A stretch of DNA of 64,000 nucleotides from Staphylococcus hyicus (GTDB taxonomy: Bacteria > Bacillota > Bacilli > Staphylococcales > Staphylococcaceae), in assembly GCF_000816085.1 (NCBI RefSeq), contig NZ_CP008747.1:1674001-1738000 (forward strand), in the 5' to 3' direction. Shown here one piece after another: positions 29,240-38,451 of the stretch. Position numbers and translations under genes: made by a program. The notes under the pieces are model-generated. The model worked only from the letters and a program-made list of their open reading frames with translations. It did not search any database and was not told where the DNA came from. Every line of letters begins with the position of its first letter. The stretch's first letter is position 1.

Positions 29240-30109
29240 TTAATCACCAAAAATTTGTTGTTTTAAACGCTGACCTGTCGGTGTACCTGCAAGCCCACCG
29301 CGTCCTGTTTCACGAAGTGCTGATGGCATTGTTTGACCAATACGATACATCGCGTCAATCACTTCATCTGTAGGAATACGTGATTCAATGCCTGCTAAAG
29401 CCATATCAGCTGAGACAATCGCATTAGACGCACCTGCGGCATTTCTTTTAACACAAGGGACTTCAACAAGGCCTGCTACAGGATCACAAACCAAGCCGAG
29501 CATATTTTTCATACAAATTGCAAACCCCTCTGCTGATTGTCTCGGTGTGCCGCCTGCTGCTTCCACAACAGCAGCCGCAGCCATCGCTGCTGCTGACCCC
29601 ACCTCTGCTTGACAACCACCCGCTGCACCAGAGATCGATGCATTATTCGCTACAACAAAACCAAACGCACCTGATGTTAATAAGAAGTTTAACATATCTG
29701 TACGTGAAAGTTGCAATTTATCTTTTAAAGCAAATAATACACCTGGAACAACACCAGCTGAACCCGCTGTAGGCGTTGCACATATTTTGCCCATTGCAGC
29801 ATTCACTTCATTTGTGGCGACAGCTTTACTAACCGCATCGAGGAGCGTCTCACCTGCAATTGAACGCCCACTTTCAATGTATCGTTTCATTAAGACAGCG
29901 TCACCGCCTGTTAACCCCGTCTTAGAAGTAACACCATTGATGCCTTCTTCAACGGCATGTTCCATGGTTTCTAAATTTTTATTCATATGCGCATATACTT
30001 CTTCTTTAGACAGACCTGTGACAGCCATTTCTTGTTCCATCATGATTTCATAAATCGCTTTATCTTCTGCTTCGCACTTCGCGATTAATTCTTTAACATT
30101 TTTAAACAT
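29240..30109 (-). CDS. sdaAA: L-serine dehydratase, iron-sulfur type, alpha subunit
   Basis: Catalytic subunit of the [4Fe-4S] enzyme that deaminates L-serine to pyruvate and ammonia. 289 residues. Conserved cysteines lie in [12 protein letters not shown] near 107, CQAEVGSA near 165, [21 protein letters not shown] near 197-217 (split here into [12 protein letters not shown] and EVPC), and RGGLAGTP is near the C-terminus. It follows sdaAB by 17 bases and is followed by recG. The two-gene alpha/beta arrangement is the Gram-positive form. Confidence 0.95.
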   Translation of the reverse strand: MFKNVKELIAKCEAEDKAIYEIMMEQEMAVTGLSKEEVYAHMNKNLETMEHAVEEGINGVTSKTGLTGGDAVLMKRYIESGRSIAGETLLDAVSKAVATNEVNAAMGKICATPTAGSAGVVPGVLFALKDKLQLSRTDMLNFLLTSGAFGFVVANNASISGAAGGCQAEVGSAAAMAAAAVVEAAGGTPRQSAEGFAICMKNMLGLVCDPVAGLVEVPCVKRNAAGASNAIVSADMALAGIESRIPTDEVIDAMYRIGQTMPSALRETGRGGLAGTPTGQRLKQQIFGD

Positions 30110-30126
30110 GCTATCCCCTCCATTCT

Positions 30127-30795
30127 CTACGCATCACCCATTAAGGAGACTGTAACCACACCTGGAACTTGACGAATCTCATTTAGTATCACTTCATTTA
30201 TATCTTCATCAAGTTCACATGTCATCAGCGCCTGGTCACCTTTTTCTTTACGCGCCACTTGCATACTGCCCACGTTAATACTGTGATCTCCGATTATGTT
30301 TGCCACTTTACCAATCGTACCAAAGGTATCTTGATGAAAGACGAGTAGCGTTGGATAGTTACCACTTATCGCTAATTTAAATCCGTTTATTGCGACGATT
30401 TCAATTTTGCCACCACCGATTGAGACACCTTCAACAGAAATATGTTGATCACCATCAATCATATCAATAATCGCGGTATTAGGGTGCGCACGTTCTTCTG
30501 CCATTTCGATAAAATTAACACGCATCCCTTGCGCTTTTGCTGTTTCTAGACTAGTTTCAATACGACTATCATCGGTGTCATAACCTAAAAGTCCACCAAC
30601 TAATGCTACATCTGTACCATGCCCGCGATATGTTTCCATAAATGAGCCGTATAAGTAAATATCTGCTTGTTGTGGTTGCTTGCCAAATAAATCTCTAGCA
30701 ACAAGACCAATGCGCACTGCACCAGCTGTATGAGAAGACGATGGGCCTACCATCGTCGGGCCTATAATGTCAAAAACACTTTTATATTTCATCAT
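30127..30795 (-). CDS. sdaAB: L-serine dehydratase, iron-sulfur type, beta subunit
   Basis: Regulatory and structural subunit, 222 residues. N-terminal YKSVFDIIGPTMVGPSSSHTAGA is the family signature; a C-terminal ACT domain (about 148-220, GNYPTLLVFHQDTFGTIGKV and later) suggests serine or another amino acid binds it. ATG (30795) with GGGGGTAAG upstream. A clear promoter and an inverted repeat lie upstream, so this is the first gene of sdaAB-sdaAA-recG. Confidence 0.95.
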   Translation of the reverse strand: MMKYKSVFDIIGPTMVGPSSSHTAGAVRIGLVARDLFGKQPQQADIYLYGSFMETYRGHGTDVALVGGLLGYDTDDSRIETSLETAKAQGMRVNFIEMAEERAHPNTAIIDMIDGDQHISVEGVSIGGGKIEIVAINGFKLAISGNYPTLLVFHQDTFGTIGKVANIIGDHSINVGSMQVARKEKGDQALMTCELDEDINEVILNEIRQVPGVVTVSLMGDA

Positions 30796-30809
30796 TTCTT
30801 ACCCCCTAG

Positions 30810-30825
30810 TTGCATATTAATGCAA
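30810..30825. promoter_or_regulatory. inverted repeat downstream of the sda start site, possible operator
   Basis: TTGCAT-ATTA-ATGCAA: six-base arms, four-base centre, about three bases after the predicted transcription start and before the ribosome site. Typical operator geometry; the binding protein is unknown. Confidence 0.45.
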
Positions 30826-30834
30826 GACATTCAC

Positions 30835-30863
30835 ATTATAACAAGCATTCACATGCTTTGAAA
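30835..30863 (-). promoter_or_regulatory. promoter of sdaAB-sdaAA-recG
   Basis: Minus-strand TTTCAA (30858-30863), 17 bases, TATAAT (30835-30840) with an extended TG. The spacer itself contains AGCAT-GTGA-ATGCT, a five-base-arm inverted repeat. Confidence 0.68.
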
Positions 30864-30903
30864 TATTGTGATATAGCTTACAAATAAACTCACAGTATTC
30901 CCT

Positions 30904-30948
30904 AAAAAAATCACAGGTTAATGGTTTATACCCATTTCCTGTGATTTT
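30904..30948 (-). terminator. terminator of yloU-fakA
   Basis: Minus-strand AAAATCACAGG pairs with CCTGTGATTTT, with an inner ATGG/CCAT, followed by TTTTAGG. It begins eight bases after the fakA stop. Confidence 0.9.
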
Positions 30949-30955
30949 AAAATGT

Positions 30956-32614
30956 TTATTCAACTGAGAAAAAATAAGGATAAATCGGTTGTTGACCTTG
31001 TTGAATTTCAACTTCTACATCTTCAAAATTAGATTCCATAAAGGATTCAATCCATTCTGTTTGTGCTTCAGTTGCTTCTTCACCAACAATAATCGTTAAA
31101 ATTTCACTATCCTCATCTAACATTTTTTCTAATGTTTTTTGTAACGTCACGTTAACATCTTTGTCACTAACGACAATTTTATCTTCAACAAGTCCCATAA
31201 ACGCATCTTTTTCAATTGTGATGCCATCGATTTTAGTATCGCGCACCGCATACGTTATAGATCCAGACTTAACATCTTCTAACGCGTTTGTCATGGCGTC
31301 ATGGTTTTGTTTTAAATCGACCGTACCGTCATAGTTGAACATCGCTGTTATTCCTTGAGGGATGGTTTTTGTCGGTACCACTACGGCTTCTACATCTACA
31401 ATTTCAGCTGCTTGTTGGCTTGCCATTTGGATATTTTTATTGTTTGGTAAGATGATTGCACGCTTACAACCACTTTGCTCAATAACTTTAACAATATCTT
31501 CAGTAGATGGATTCATAGTTTGACCACCGCTAATGACATGCGTGGCACCCATCGATTTGAATAATTTAGTAATGCCATCACCCATAGAAATTGTAATAAT
31601 TGCTGTCTCTACAGGTTCATTTGATTGGGTTTCTGCTTCAGTTGTTTTCGCTGCTTCTTTGCGCAATACTTCACGATGTTGTTCACGCATATTTTCGGCT
31701 TTTACTTTAATTAATTCACCATATTTCTGACCGAACGTAAATACTTCCCCTGGCGTCTCAGTATGTACGTGAACTTTAACGATTTCATCATCACTAATAA
31801 CGAGTAATGAATCACCAAATTGACTCATTTCGTCTCTAAAAGTTGTTTCATCGAATTTCGCTTTTCCCGGTAAGAAGCGTACCATCATTTCAGTACAATA
31901 CCCATACACGATATCTTCCGTATTGATTACACCGTGAAAGTCATGCTCGTCATTAAAAAATGCTTCTTTATCGACACTAGGCGCTTTTTTTTCAATTTTT
32001 TCACCTTTCATTGCCATTAAGAAACCTTCATACACAAGTGTTAAGCCCTTACCACCACTATCTACAACTCCGACTTCCTTTAAGACAGGAAGTAAGTTCG
32101 GTGTATTTTCAAGTGATTTTAGTGCTGCTTCATACACATGTTCCATAATTTCTAAGCAATTGTCAGTGTCATTGATTTTTTCAGTAGCAGCATGTGCCGC
32201 ATCTTTTGCCACTGTTAAAATAGTACCTTCTACAGGTTTCATGACTGCTTTATATGCTGTATTCACACCAGCTTCAAAGCTTTTTACAAAGCCTTTTGCA
32301 TCAATTTCCTTTTCACTTTCTAACGCTTTCGAGAATCCTCTAAAGATTTGTGATAGAATCACACCTGAGTTACCTCGTGCGCCCATCAATAGCCCTTTAG
32401 AAAACGTTTTGCCTAATTCTCCGATGTGGTGTGAAGGATTGTTTTGTACTTCTTCTCTCCCAGATGTCATTGAAAGATTCATATTCGTTCCTGTATCCCC
32501 ATCTGGAACTGGATATACATTCAATGCATCCACCATATCCGCATTATTAGATAAATTTTGTGCTCCCTGTATAATCATTTCGGCAAATAAATCGCCGTTG
32601 ATTTTCGTAACCAT
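30956..32614 (-). CDS. fakA: fatty acid kinase, ATP-binding subunit FakA
   Basis: Phosphorylates FakB-bound fatty acids so that exogenous fatty acids enter phospholipids. 552 residues: N-terminal Dak2/DhaL-type domain with [17 protein letters not shown] near residue 33 (Mg-ATP site) and [13 protein letters not shown] near 78, a middle domain, and a C-terminal DegV-like part ([17 protein letters not shown] near 390). FakB genes are not in the window. It follows the small Asp23-like gene by 12 bases. Confidence 0.95.
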   Translation of the reverse strand: MVTKINGDLFAEMIIQGAQNLSNNADMVDALNVYPVPDGDTGTNMNLSMTSGREEVQNNPSHHIGELGKTFSKGLLMGARGNSGVILSQIFRGFSKALESEKEIDAKGFVKSFEAGVNTAYKAVMKPVEGTILTVAKDAAHAATEKINDTDNCLEIMEHVYEAALKSLENTPNLLPVLKEVGVVDSGGKGLTLVYEGFLMAMKGEKIEKKAPSVDKEAFFNDEHDFHGVINTEDIVYGYCTEMMVRFLPGKAKFDETTFRDEMSQFGDSLLVISDDEIVKVHVHTETPGEVFTFGQKYGELIKVKAENMREQHREVLRKEAAKTTEAETQSNEPVETAIITISMGDGITKLFKSMGATHVISGGQTMNPSTEDIVKVIEQSGCKRAIILPNNKNIQMASQQAAEIVDVEAVVVPTKTIPQGITAMFNYDGTVDLKQNHDAMTNALEDVKSGSITYAVRDTKIDGITIEKDAFMGLVEDKIVVSDKDVNVTLQKTLEKMLDEDSEILTIIVGEEATEAQTEWIESFMESNFEDVEVEIQQGQQPIYPYFFSVE

Positions 32615-32626
32615 CCGAATGTCCTC

Positions 32627-33001
32627 CTATTTGTCATTACCGTCGTTATTAAAACGCACGCCCTGTACAAAAATATTTACTGAATTCACTTTTAGTTTTA
32701 GTGTATGTTCAAGTGTATACTTCACGGTAGCTTGTACATTTTGTGCAACTTCAGAAATTTTCACACCGTAGCTGACTATAATATACATATCTACATCCAA
32801 AATACCGTTATTTTCTTTTACTACGATACCTTTTGCGTAGTTTTCATGACCTAAAATTTCCGCTAATCCATCACGAACTTGTTGACGTGAAGCCATTCCG
32901 ACGATGCCATAGCATTCGACTGCTTTGCCACCTACAACTGATGCAATGACCTCGTTTGAAATATCTATGCTGCCGTAATCGTTTGTAATTTCTAATGACA
33001 T
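32627..33001 (-). CDS. Asp23/YloU-family protein
   Basis: Member of the Asp23/Gls24 family, small cytoplasmic envelope-stress proteins. 124 residues from ATG 33001, which has TAAGGAGG nine bases upstream; the frame runs eight codons further. IANEV-type motif ISNEVIASVVGGKAVECYG near residue 13 and VDMYIIVSYGVKISEVAQNVQ near 71 are typical. First gene of the unit with fakA, an arrangement conserved in Firmicutes. Its exact function is not known. Confidence 0.92.
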   Translation of the reverse strand: MSLEITNDYGSIDISNEVIASVVGGKAVECYGIVGMASRQQVRDGLAEILGHENYAKGIVVKENNGILDVDMYIIVSYGVKISEVAQNVQATVKYTLEHTLKLKVNSVNIFVQGVRFNNDGNDK

Positions 33002-33118
33002 AAATAAAGCCTCCTTATTCAACACTTGTATATATGGAGTTACTAGAAATAACTTGGATGTCTTCTTAGATGTTAATTCTCGGATTTCAAATATCGGAAG
33101 TTAGAAAACATAACACCT

Positions 33119-33148
33119 TATATACCTGTTATTTTTGCTGACGTGCAA
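33119..33148 (-). promoter_or_regulatory. putative promoter of yloU-fakA with palindrome at -35
   Basis: Minus-strand TTGCAC (33143-33148), 18 bases, TATATA (33119-33124). The -35 is half of a perfect 14-base inverted repeat GTGCAA-AC-TTGCAC (33143-33156), a plausible repressor site. Confidence 0.42.
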
Positions 33149-33356
33149 ACTTGCACTCATTTCCAACTCAACATACTATCCCATTAGTATCCATTTACAT
33201 ATTTATATCTATCTTACTAAATTTATTTAAAGCTTTCCATAAGGAACTACCTTATTTAAAGATTTTGTAAACATGCAACTATTTAATCACAATTTAAGAT
33301 TATATCAGAAAGTACGTCATGCACAAAGCATTTTCTAATATATCGTTTATTTTTTA

Positions 33357-33385
33357 TTGCGTTACAAATTTGAATGTGGTATATT
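33357..33385 (+). promoter_or_regulatory. promoter of rpmB
   Basis: TTGCGT (33357-33362), 17 bases, TATATT (33380-33385) with extended TG. Leader of about 45 bases. Confidence 0.68.
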
Positions 33386-33438
33386 ACCTTAGTATGTAGT
33401 AGCAAAGTGTATTTGTATTTCTTAAAGGAGGTACGATG

Positions 33439-33627
33439 ATGGGTAAACAATGTTTCGTAACAGGCCGTAAAGCGTCAACGGGTAACCACCGTTCTCACGC
33501 ATTAAACTCAACTAAACGTCGTTGGAATGCTAACTTACAAAAAGTTAGAATTTTAGTTGATGGTAAACCTAAAAAAGTTTGGGTTTCAGCTCGTGCTTTA
33601 AAATCTGGTAAAGTTACTCGCGTGTAA
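33439..33627 (+). CDS. rpmB: 50S ribosomal protein L28
   Basis: Basic 62-residue large-subunit protein. [20 protein letters not shown] and [15 protein letters not shown] are the family pattern. Two ATGs lie side by side (33436 and 33439); AGGAGG is five or eight bases upstream, and I take the second, which gives the usual MGKQCF start. Only one Cys (no zinc-ribbon set), so it is the zinc-independent form. Monocistronic, with its own promoter and terminator. Confidence 0.98.
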   Translation: MGKQCFVTGRKASTGNHRSHALNSTKRRWNANLQKVRILVDGKPKKVWVSARALKSGKVTRV

Positions 33628-33674
33628 TTATCAGAAGCACATCTCTCAATTGAGAAATGAATGATATGAATATG

Positions 33675-33712
33675 AATCCCGTGTCTTTATGTGGAAGGCA
33701 CGGGATTTTTAT
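33675..33712 (+). terminator. terminator of rpmB
   Basis: ATCCCGTG (33676-33683) pairs with CACGGGAT (33699-33706), followed by TTTTTAT. Confidence 0.9.
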
Positions 33713-33916
33713 ATTTTCATATCGGCTTTTACAAATTAAACGCTATTGCGTCATAGCGACTCACTTAATTAAATATGGGGTTGAAACATAGCCCCCCTGT
33801 TAATTAAAAAATAAACCAACAAAATTCAATAATACATGAACTTTATTGGCTATTATCTATATTAATAATTTTAGTGATGAACCCTATAATAAATAGTGAT
33901 TAATCCCTTAGTCGAG

Positions 33917-34223
33917 ACTTCTGAGGCATTAAGCCGAAACCGAAAATCCATTTTGAGTACAGAAATTCAAGACTATTGGCTTTTACAATATATAAGGCAG
34001 TAGCTGGCTGGATTGCGTATGCGCGCAACTTAGGTAGACCAGCTATTCACGCATGTTCATAAGTGTAATGAAGACGTAACGCATTGCATGCCTAACGTCT
34101 TTATGCACCGGTGGGCATTACTACAAAATCAATTAAATTTCTGTAATGCTCCGGAGTTGAGGTAAGACACCTAGAAAAGCGAAGCGCAAGGACATAAATT
34201 GAAATGATTTATGTTCTAGACAC
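33917..34223. repeat. intergenic repeat, copy B, with structured insertion
   Basis: Left arm 33917-33972 matches 1851-1906; right arm 34155-34223 matches 1926-1997 loosely. Between them are about 180 bases with three hairpins: TAGCTGG/CCAGCTA (34001-34007 with 34039-34045, inner TTGCG/CGCAA), AAGACGT/ACGTCTT (34071-34077 with 34095-34101) and GCATTAC/GTAATGC (34115-34121 with 34143-34149). No reading frame. Confidence 0.55.
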
Positions 34224-34283
34224 AATTAAAATAAACTTAAAGCACAACGTATTTATATGTTTCACTCATACAGACTCTGTAAA

Positions 34284-34922
34284 TTAGTCTTTACTACGGA
34301 TTTGATAAATTAGACCCTCATGAACGATGATATCCGCATATCTGTCCTTAAATTCATTTGAGATTGTTAATGTAGACCCTTGTTCTAAATATTGATGTTC
34401 AAGTGTGTATTTAAACCCTTTTAACGTTAATGTAGCATTATCAGTCGCTGGGACAAAAGATACATACGTGTATTGACTTTTACGTCTTTTTTTATATTTG
34501 CCCGGTGTTAATAACTCTATGATGTTCTGTTTATCAATAAGTTGAATTTTTTTGTCTTTAAAATCAACATTTTTTAAAATTTGCATTGCTCCCATAAAAT
34601 GATCTAATCGACCACCTGTTGCACCGTAAATTTTAATTTTTTTGTATCCCATGTCAATCGCTTTTTGAACGGCGTATGCGAGATCAGTTAAATCTTTTTC
34701 TTTCGGCATGATCTCAATAGCCATACGTGCTTCAATAAAGCGGCGTTCATGTTCTGTAACAGAATCGAAATCACCTACAGCATATACAGGTTGAATATTT
34801 GCTTGCAATAATTCAAACGTGCCTCGATCGACACCCACCCAATCTTCATCGCACTTTTTCTCCAACAATCGATTTGGTATATTGCGCTTACTGCATAACA
34901 AATGAATTCGTTTTTTCATCAA
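34284..34922 (-). CDS. thiN: thiamine pyrophosphokinase
   Basis: Transfers pyrophosphate from ATP to thiamine to make the cofactor TPP. 212 residues: VGVDRGTFELL near 29, YAVGDFDSV near 47, the DLTDLAYAVQ segment near 78 and GATGGRLDHFMG near 100 are the conserved catalytic motifs; a C-terminal beta domain binds thiamine. It directly follows rpe, the usual rsgA-rpe-thiN order. Confidence 0.95.
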   Translation of the reverse strand: MMKKRIHLLCSKRNIPNRLLEKKCDEDWVGVDRGTFELLQANIQPVYAVGDFDSVTEHERRFIEARMAIEIMPKEKDLTDLAYAVQKAIDMGYKKIKIYGATGGRLDHFMGAMQILKNVDFKDKKIQLIDKQNIIELLTPGKYKKRRKSQYTYVSFVPATDNATLTLKGFKYTLEHQYLEQGSTLTISNEFKDRYADIIVHEGLIYQIRSKD

Positions 34923-35573
34923 TTATCCCTCACATTTTAAATGTTTTAAAGCTGAATCGTACGCTTCGAATTTAAAAAAGTACGACCCTGCCACAAGCCA
35001 ATCCGCCCCTGCTTCGATGACTGATTTTGCTGTATGATTGTTAACGCCACCGTCAACTTCAATTTTAAAACTGAGATGATGTTTTTTTCTATAGTCATTT
35101 AACGCCTTAATTTTGTCTACACTTTGTGGAATGAATGCTTGACCACCGAAACCTGGATTCACAGACATCACGAGTACAAAGTCTACGTCATGTAAGATAC
35201 TGAATAATTGTGATACAGGCGTCCCTGGATTGATGACAACCCCAGCTTCCTTCCCGTGCGCTTTAATCTTTTGTATCGCTCTATGGATGTGAGGGGTCGT
35301 TTCAATATGAACTGATACTTTATCCGCACCTTTCTCGCAAAAGTCGTCAATATACTGTTCGGGATTTGCAATCATAAGGTGGACATCTATAGGTAAGGTG
35401 GTTTTAGATCTTAAAGCTTCTAAAATTGGAAATCCTATAGAGATGTTAGGAACAAATTGACCATCCATAACATCAAAATGTAAACCATCTACACCTGCTT
35501 CTGTAAGTTTGTCAATTTCTGTTTCAAGATTCATAAAATCTGCTGATAGTAAAGAAGGAAAAATTTTTGTCAT
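34923..35573 (-). CDS. rpe: ribulose-phosphate 3-epimerase
   Basis: Interconverts ribulose 5-phosphate and xylulose 5-phosphate in the pentose phosphate pathway. TIM barrel of 216 residues: PSLLSADFMNL at the start, GLHFDVMDGQFVPNISIG near 30 (catalytic Asp and metal His), VLVMSVNPGFGGQ near 134 and EVDGGVN near 170. Its ATG overlaps the rsgA stop (TAATG). Confidence 0.97.
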   Translation of the reverse strand: MTKIFPSLLSADFMNLETEIDKLTEAGVDGLHFDVMDGQFVPNISIGFPILEALRSKTTLPIDVHLMIANPEQYIDDFCEKGADKVSVHIETTPHIHRAIQKIKAHGKEAGVVINPGTPVSQLFSILHDVDFVLVMSVNPGFGGQAFIPQSVDKIKALNDYRKKHHLSFKIEVDGGVNNHTAKSVIEAGADWLVAGSYFFKFEAYDSALKHLKCEG

Positions 35574-36448
35574 TAGTATTTCACCTTTCGATTAGAAATT
35601 TCATGGAGTAATTGTACATAATGTTCATATCTGAATGGTTCTATGTGACCTTCCTCCACCATCTTTTTCACGTAACATTTGGGTTCATTTGTATGATAGC
35701 AATCTCTAAATTTACAGGACGCCCCATATTGACTAATTTCAATGAAATTATCTCTTAATGTATCTTTGTCTATATGGTCAAAGTCTAATGCACTAAACCC
35801 AGGTGTATCTGCAATGAAACCATTATGACGTGGGTATAATTCCACATGTCTTGTCGTATGCTTTCCTCGATTGAGTGAGGTAGAAATTTCATTCGTTTCA
35901 ATGTTAAATGAAGGTTTGTATTTATTTAATAAAGTGGATTTTCCTACACCTGATTGACCACTAAGAACCGCTAATCCTGGCTCCCATTCGTTAAAGATGT
36001 CTTCTGCGATATCGTCTTTACCGACAAATTGCGTTGCATAGCCAATCTTCTTATACACTTCTAAAAGCGCATTCACTTTATGTACCTCATCTGGAGTAGC
36101 TAAATCTTTTTTCGTTACAACGATACGAGGGGTTAAGCCATAAGAATGACCTATCACAAGAAAACGATCAAGTAATTGGGTAGAGAAATTAGGCGCTACC
36201 GCACTCATGACAATAACGAGTAAATCAATATTACTTACAGGTGGACGTTTTAATTCATTTTTTCTTGGATGTATATGATGAATATAACCTGACGCATGAG
36301 TTTCATCATCTATATCAACGATATCACCAACGATAGGTGATATTTGTTTTTTTCTAAATAAACCTCTCGGCTTGGCATCGTATAATTGACCATCTACATT
36401 CACTCTGTAAACGCCACTTATCGACCTTATAATTCGACCTGTTTTCAC
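35573..36448 (-). CDS. rsgA: ribosome small-subunit-dependent GTPase RsgA
   Basis: Circularly permuted GTPase that checks 30S maturation. OB fold at the N-terminus, then G4 TKKD, G1 [14 protein letters not shown] near 170, G3 [10 protein letters not shown] near 215 and a C-terminal zinc knuckle (C-x5-C-x-H-x5-C: CKFRDC, H, KC). The start is GTG at 36448 ([14 protein letters not shown], 291 residues), with GAGGTG upstream; the open frame reaches back 21 more codons without support. First gene of rsgA-rpe-thiN. Confidence 0.96.
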   Translation of the reverse strand: MKTGRIIRSISGVYRVNVDGQLYDAKPRGLFRKKQISPIVGDIVDIDDETHASGYIHHIHPRKNELKRPPVSNIDLLVIVMSAVAPNFSTQLLDRFLVIGHSYGLTPRIVVTKKDLATPDEVHKVNALLEVYKKIGYATQFVGKDDIAEDIFNEWEPGLAVLSGQSGVGKSTLLNKYKPSFNIETNEISTSLNRGKHTTRHVELYPRHNGFIADTPGFSALDFDHIDKDTLRDNFIEISQYGASCKFRDCYHTNEPKCYVKKMVEEGHIEPFRYEHYVQLLHEISNRKVKY

Positions 36449-36591
36449 TTTGGCACCTCGTTTAATGTTGATTTCAAATTCATTATAGCAAAGGTTGTGG
36501 TGAATGCACATGTGAAAGCTATGATTTACAATTTTTTAACTAAGTCCCTAACATACAAACCCGAAAGAAAACGCTGAGATACATTAATACA

Positions 36592-36636
36592 TAAAAAACG
36601 TCTTCAAAACCAATCGTAATAGCATTTTGAAGACGT
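36592..36636 (-). terminator. terminator of the P450 gene
   Basis: Minus-strand ACGTCTTCAAAA (36625-36636) pairs perfectly with TTTTGAAGACGT (36598-36609), followed by TTTTTAT. It separates the P450 from rsgA. Confidence 0.92.
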
Positions 36637-36678
36637 ATAATAAACGCGACAACGTTACCAAGTCGCATTAACGTATTA

Positions 36679-37953
36679 TTATTGAAGTCGCGGACGTACA
36701 TTTTTAATGAGTGTACCGCTTGTCACTTTACCTGGGAATTGATCTAATTTTACTGATAAATCCTGCGCTGGCGCATCAAAATCAATTTTATTAGCAAAAT
36801 ATTTTATTGTTTCTTCCATCACAATAATCGTCATCCATTCTCCTGCGCAACGATGGTTTGTGTAGAAATCCCCCCCACCTTGTGGGATTAAATCAAATGG
36901 GCTACCATCCCAATTGTCAAATCGATCTGGGTTGAATTGATAAGGGTTTTCAAATAAATCTGGATCATGCGTTGTGCCAAAAACATCTAACAATGTGAAT
37001 GTACCTTTTTTAATGCGATAACCATCAAATTCAACTGTTTTCTTAAATTTACCTGGTAGAAACGGCACAAATGGAAAAATTCGGCGTACCTCTTGTGCAA
37101 ATTTATAGGCATAATTAGGGTCATCTGTTACTTGCAGTTTCAAGCGTTCTTGATCATACTCAATCATAGCTTTCACGGCATAACTTACAAAACGATTCAC
37201 TGCTGCAAGTGGACGTACCACATTCATTAAGTCAACAGCACATAATCGCGCGTCCATTTGATTTCCTTTATAATCTTCCCAATGTGCAAATTCGTATAGG
37301 GCTGTGCCTGGTTCAGCTTTAATTTCACCATTACGGACAGCAACTATTTGATCTTCTAAAAATTGTTCAACTCGTGCGCGCGCTTTTTTGGCTTTGCGAT
37401 AGCCGCTACCAAGTGTTTGACCAAGCCCTTTGAATGAATCAATCATGACATCCATGTCTTTCGCATTACGTTCAGCTTCTTCGGCTGTTTGACGAATGCC
37501 CGCCCATCTAAAACCAATCTTTGTTAAAACATAAATTGATTCTTTATAAATATTCACTTCATCTTGAGTTTGCATATGCTCTGTGTGTACAAACCAATGA
37601 TTACGTGCGAGTTCACGTAAATATTTTAAATTTTCTTCAGTCATTAACGACATAAATAATGCTTTCCGATCCACATGAACTTTGCCTTTAGTTGTGTGAA
37701 TCGCACCTTTACCAAAAAGTGTATTTACAACACGTTTAGGCAATGTTTTTTCACGTTGCATTACGTCATTATTATAGAATAACTCTGCAGCCTCTTTCCC
37801 ACTAATTACAACAATTGGTTTCATGCCCATAGCTTTTGTTTGAAATGCTTTAGTATTAAATTTTTCCAAGCGGCATGGTACATATGTATATGCCTCTTTT
37901 AAAACTTTAAATGTGTTATCCAGTCCTGAATCTTTTGGTAGTTTTTTTGCCAC
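36679..37953 (-). CDS. CYP152-family P450, OleT-like fatty acid decarboxylase/peroxygenase
   Basis: Hydrogen-peroxide-using P450 acting on free fatty acids. It closely resembles OleT of Jeotgalicoccus as I recall it (shared blocks NTLFGKGAIHT, VHVDRKALFMSLMTE, TALYEFAHWEDY, NHRCAGEW). From the GTG start at 37953 (MAKKLPKDSGLDNTF, 424 residues) the key residues are Phe80, His86 (OleT His85, which favours decarboxylation to 1-alkenes; hydroxylases carry Gln), Arg247 (binds the carboxylate) and the haem-ligand Cys369. The GTG has a GGGGGG ribosome site seven bases upstream; the frame extends 11 codons further. TATAAT at 37995-38000 may be its -10. It stands alone between terminators. Confidence 0.92.
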   Translation of the reverse strand: MAKKLPKDSGLDNTFKVLKEAYTYVPCRLEKFNTKAFQTKAMGMKPIVVISGKEAAELFYNNDVMQREKTLPKRVVNTLFGKGAIHTTKGKVHVDRKALFMSLMTEENLKYLRELARNHWFVHTEHMQTQDEVNIYKESIYVLTKIGFRWAGIRQTAEEAERNAKDMDVMIDSFKGLGQTLGSGYRKAKKARARVEQFLEDQIVAVRNGEIKAEPGTALYEFAHWEDYKGNQMDARLCAVDLMNVVRPLAAVNRFVSYAVKAMIEYDQERLKLQVTDDPNYAYKFAQEVRRIFPFVPFLPGKFKKTVEFDGYRIKKGTFTLLDVFGTTHDPDLFENPYQFNPDRFDNWDGSPFDLIPQGGGDFYTNHRCAGEWMTIIVMEETIKYFANKIDFDAPAQDLSVKLDQFPGKVTSGTLIKNVRPRLQ

Positions 37954-38451
37954 TTTTATGTCCCCCCGTAATACATTTTCTTTCAATTTACCCTATTATA
38001 ACGTGAATCAATCTCAATAATCTAATAAAAAAGAAGCGTTATCCCCCTTCCCTTCTGAATCACAATTTTTCAATACATGTATACATAATTTTAAACATAT
38101 AAATAATATAAACGGTGTTGCATTCATCAAATGATGGTCGGAGTTCATAATGCATTTAAAACAGCGCTACGATATCAATCAAAACGATATTTTATACTCA
38201 TCATCAATCTCACCATATTGACTAAATGTATGAATAAAAAACATCCAACAATCGTTCATGTAGGCATGAATGTTGTTGGATGTTTTTTATTTATAGGGTT
38301 GCTAGACTTAGGACCATATTACTATCATACATTATCCGCATATTTCTTCATTAACGTGACTTAGGATAATAGATATGATCGCATCATCTTGTATAAAGAC
38401 TTAAACGAAACACTTTGAGCAATCCAATTGAATCAAGCTAATATCGTAACA
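37954..38451. other. intergenic region P450-prkC
   Basis: Contains a possible P450 -10 box (37995-38000, no good -35) and the prkC terminator (38236-38289). The 77-codon plus-strand open frame at 38131-38364 merely reads through the terminator stem and has no ribosome site. Confidence 0.7.
38236..38289 (-). terminator. terminator after prkC (bidirectional form)
   Basis: AACATCCAACAA pairs with TTGTTGGATGTT, with an inner TTCATG/CATGAA, flanked by A and T runs on both sides. It lies 160 bases beyond the prkC stop and would close the def-to-prkC transcript. Confidence 0.85.

Larger units (their letters stand above)
33002..33438. other. divergent intergenic region yloU / rpmB
   Basis: Contains the yloU-fakA promoter, about 190 bases of AT-rich sequence with no supported reading frame, and the rpmB promoter. 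The yloU leader would be over 100 bases long. Confidence 0.7.
33628..34283. other. intergenic region rpmB-thiN (convergent)
   Basis: After the rpmB terminator come about 200 AT-rich bases without features, then copy B of the intergenic repeat with its structured insertion (33917-34223). No supported reading frame. Confidence 0.7.

Noticed and set aside
32160-32771. 203-codon plus-strand frame opposite fakA
   Set aside because: Long only because fakA codon use leaves the opposite strand free of stops; the real genes fakA and yloU cover it.
36679-37953. Conventional CYP152 fatty acid hydroxylase like the Bacillus enzyme
   Set aside because: His rather than Gln at residue 86 and overall sequence match OleT better, though mixed decarboxylase and hydroxylase activity remains possible.
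38131-38364. 77-codon plus-strand frame between the P450 gene and prkC
   Set aside because: It reads straight through the perfect stem of a terminator and has no Shine-Dalgarno site.
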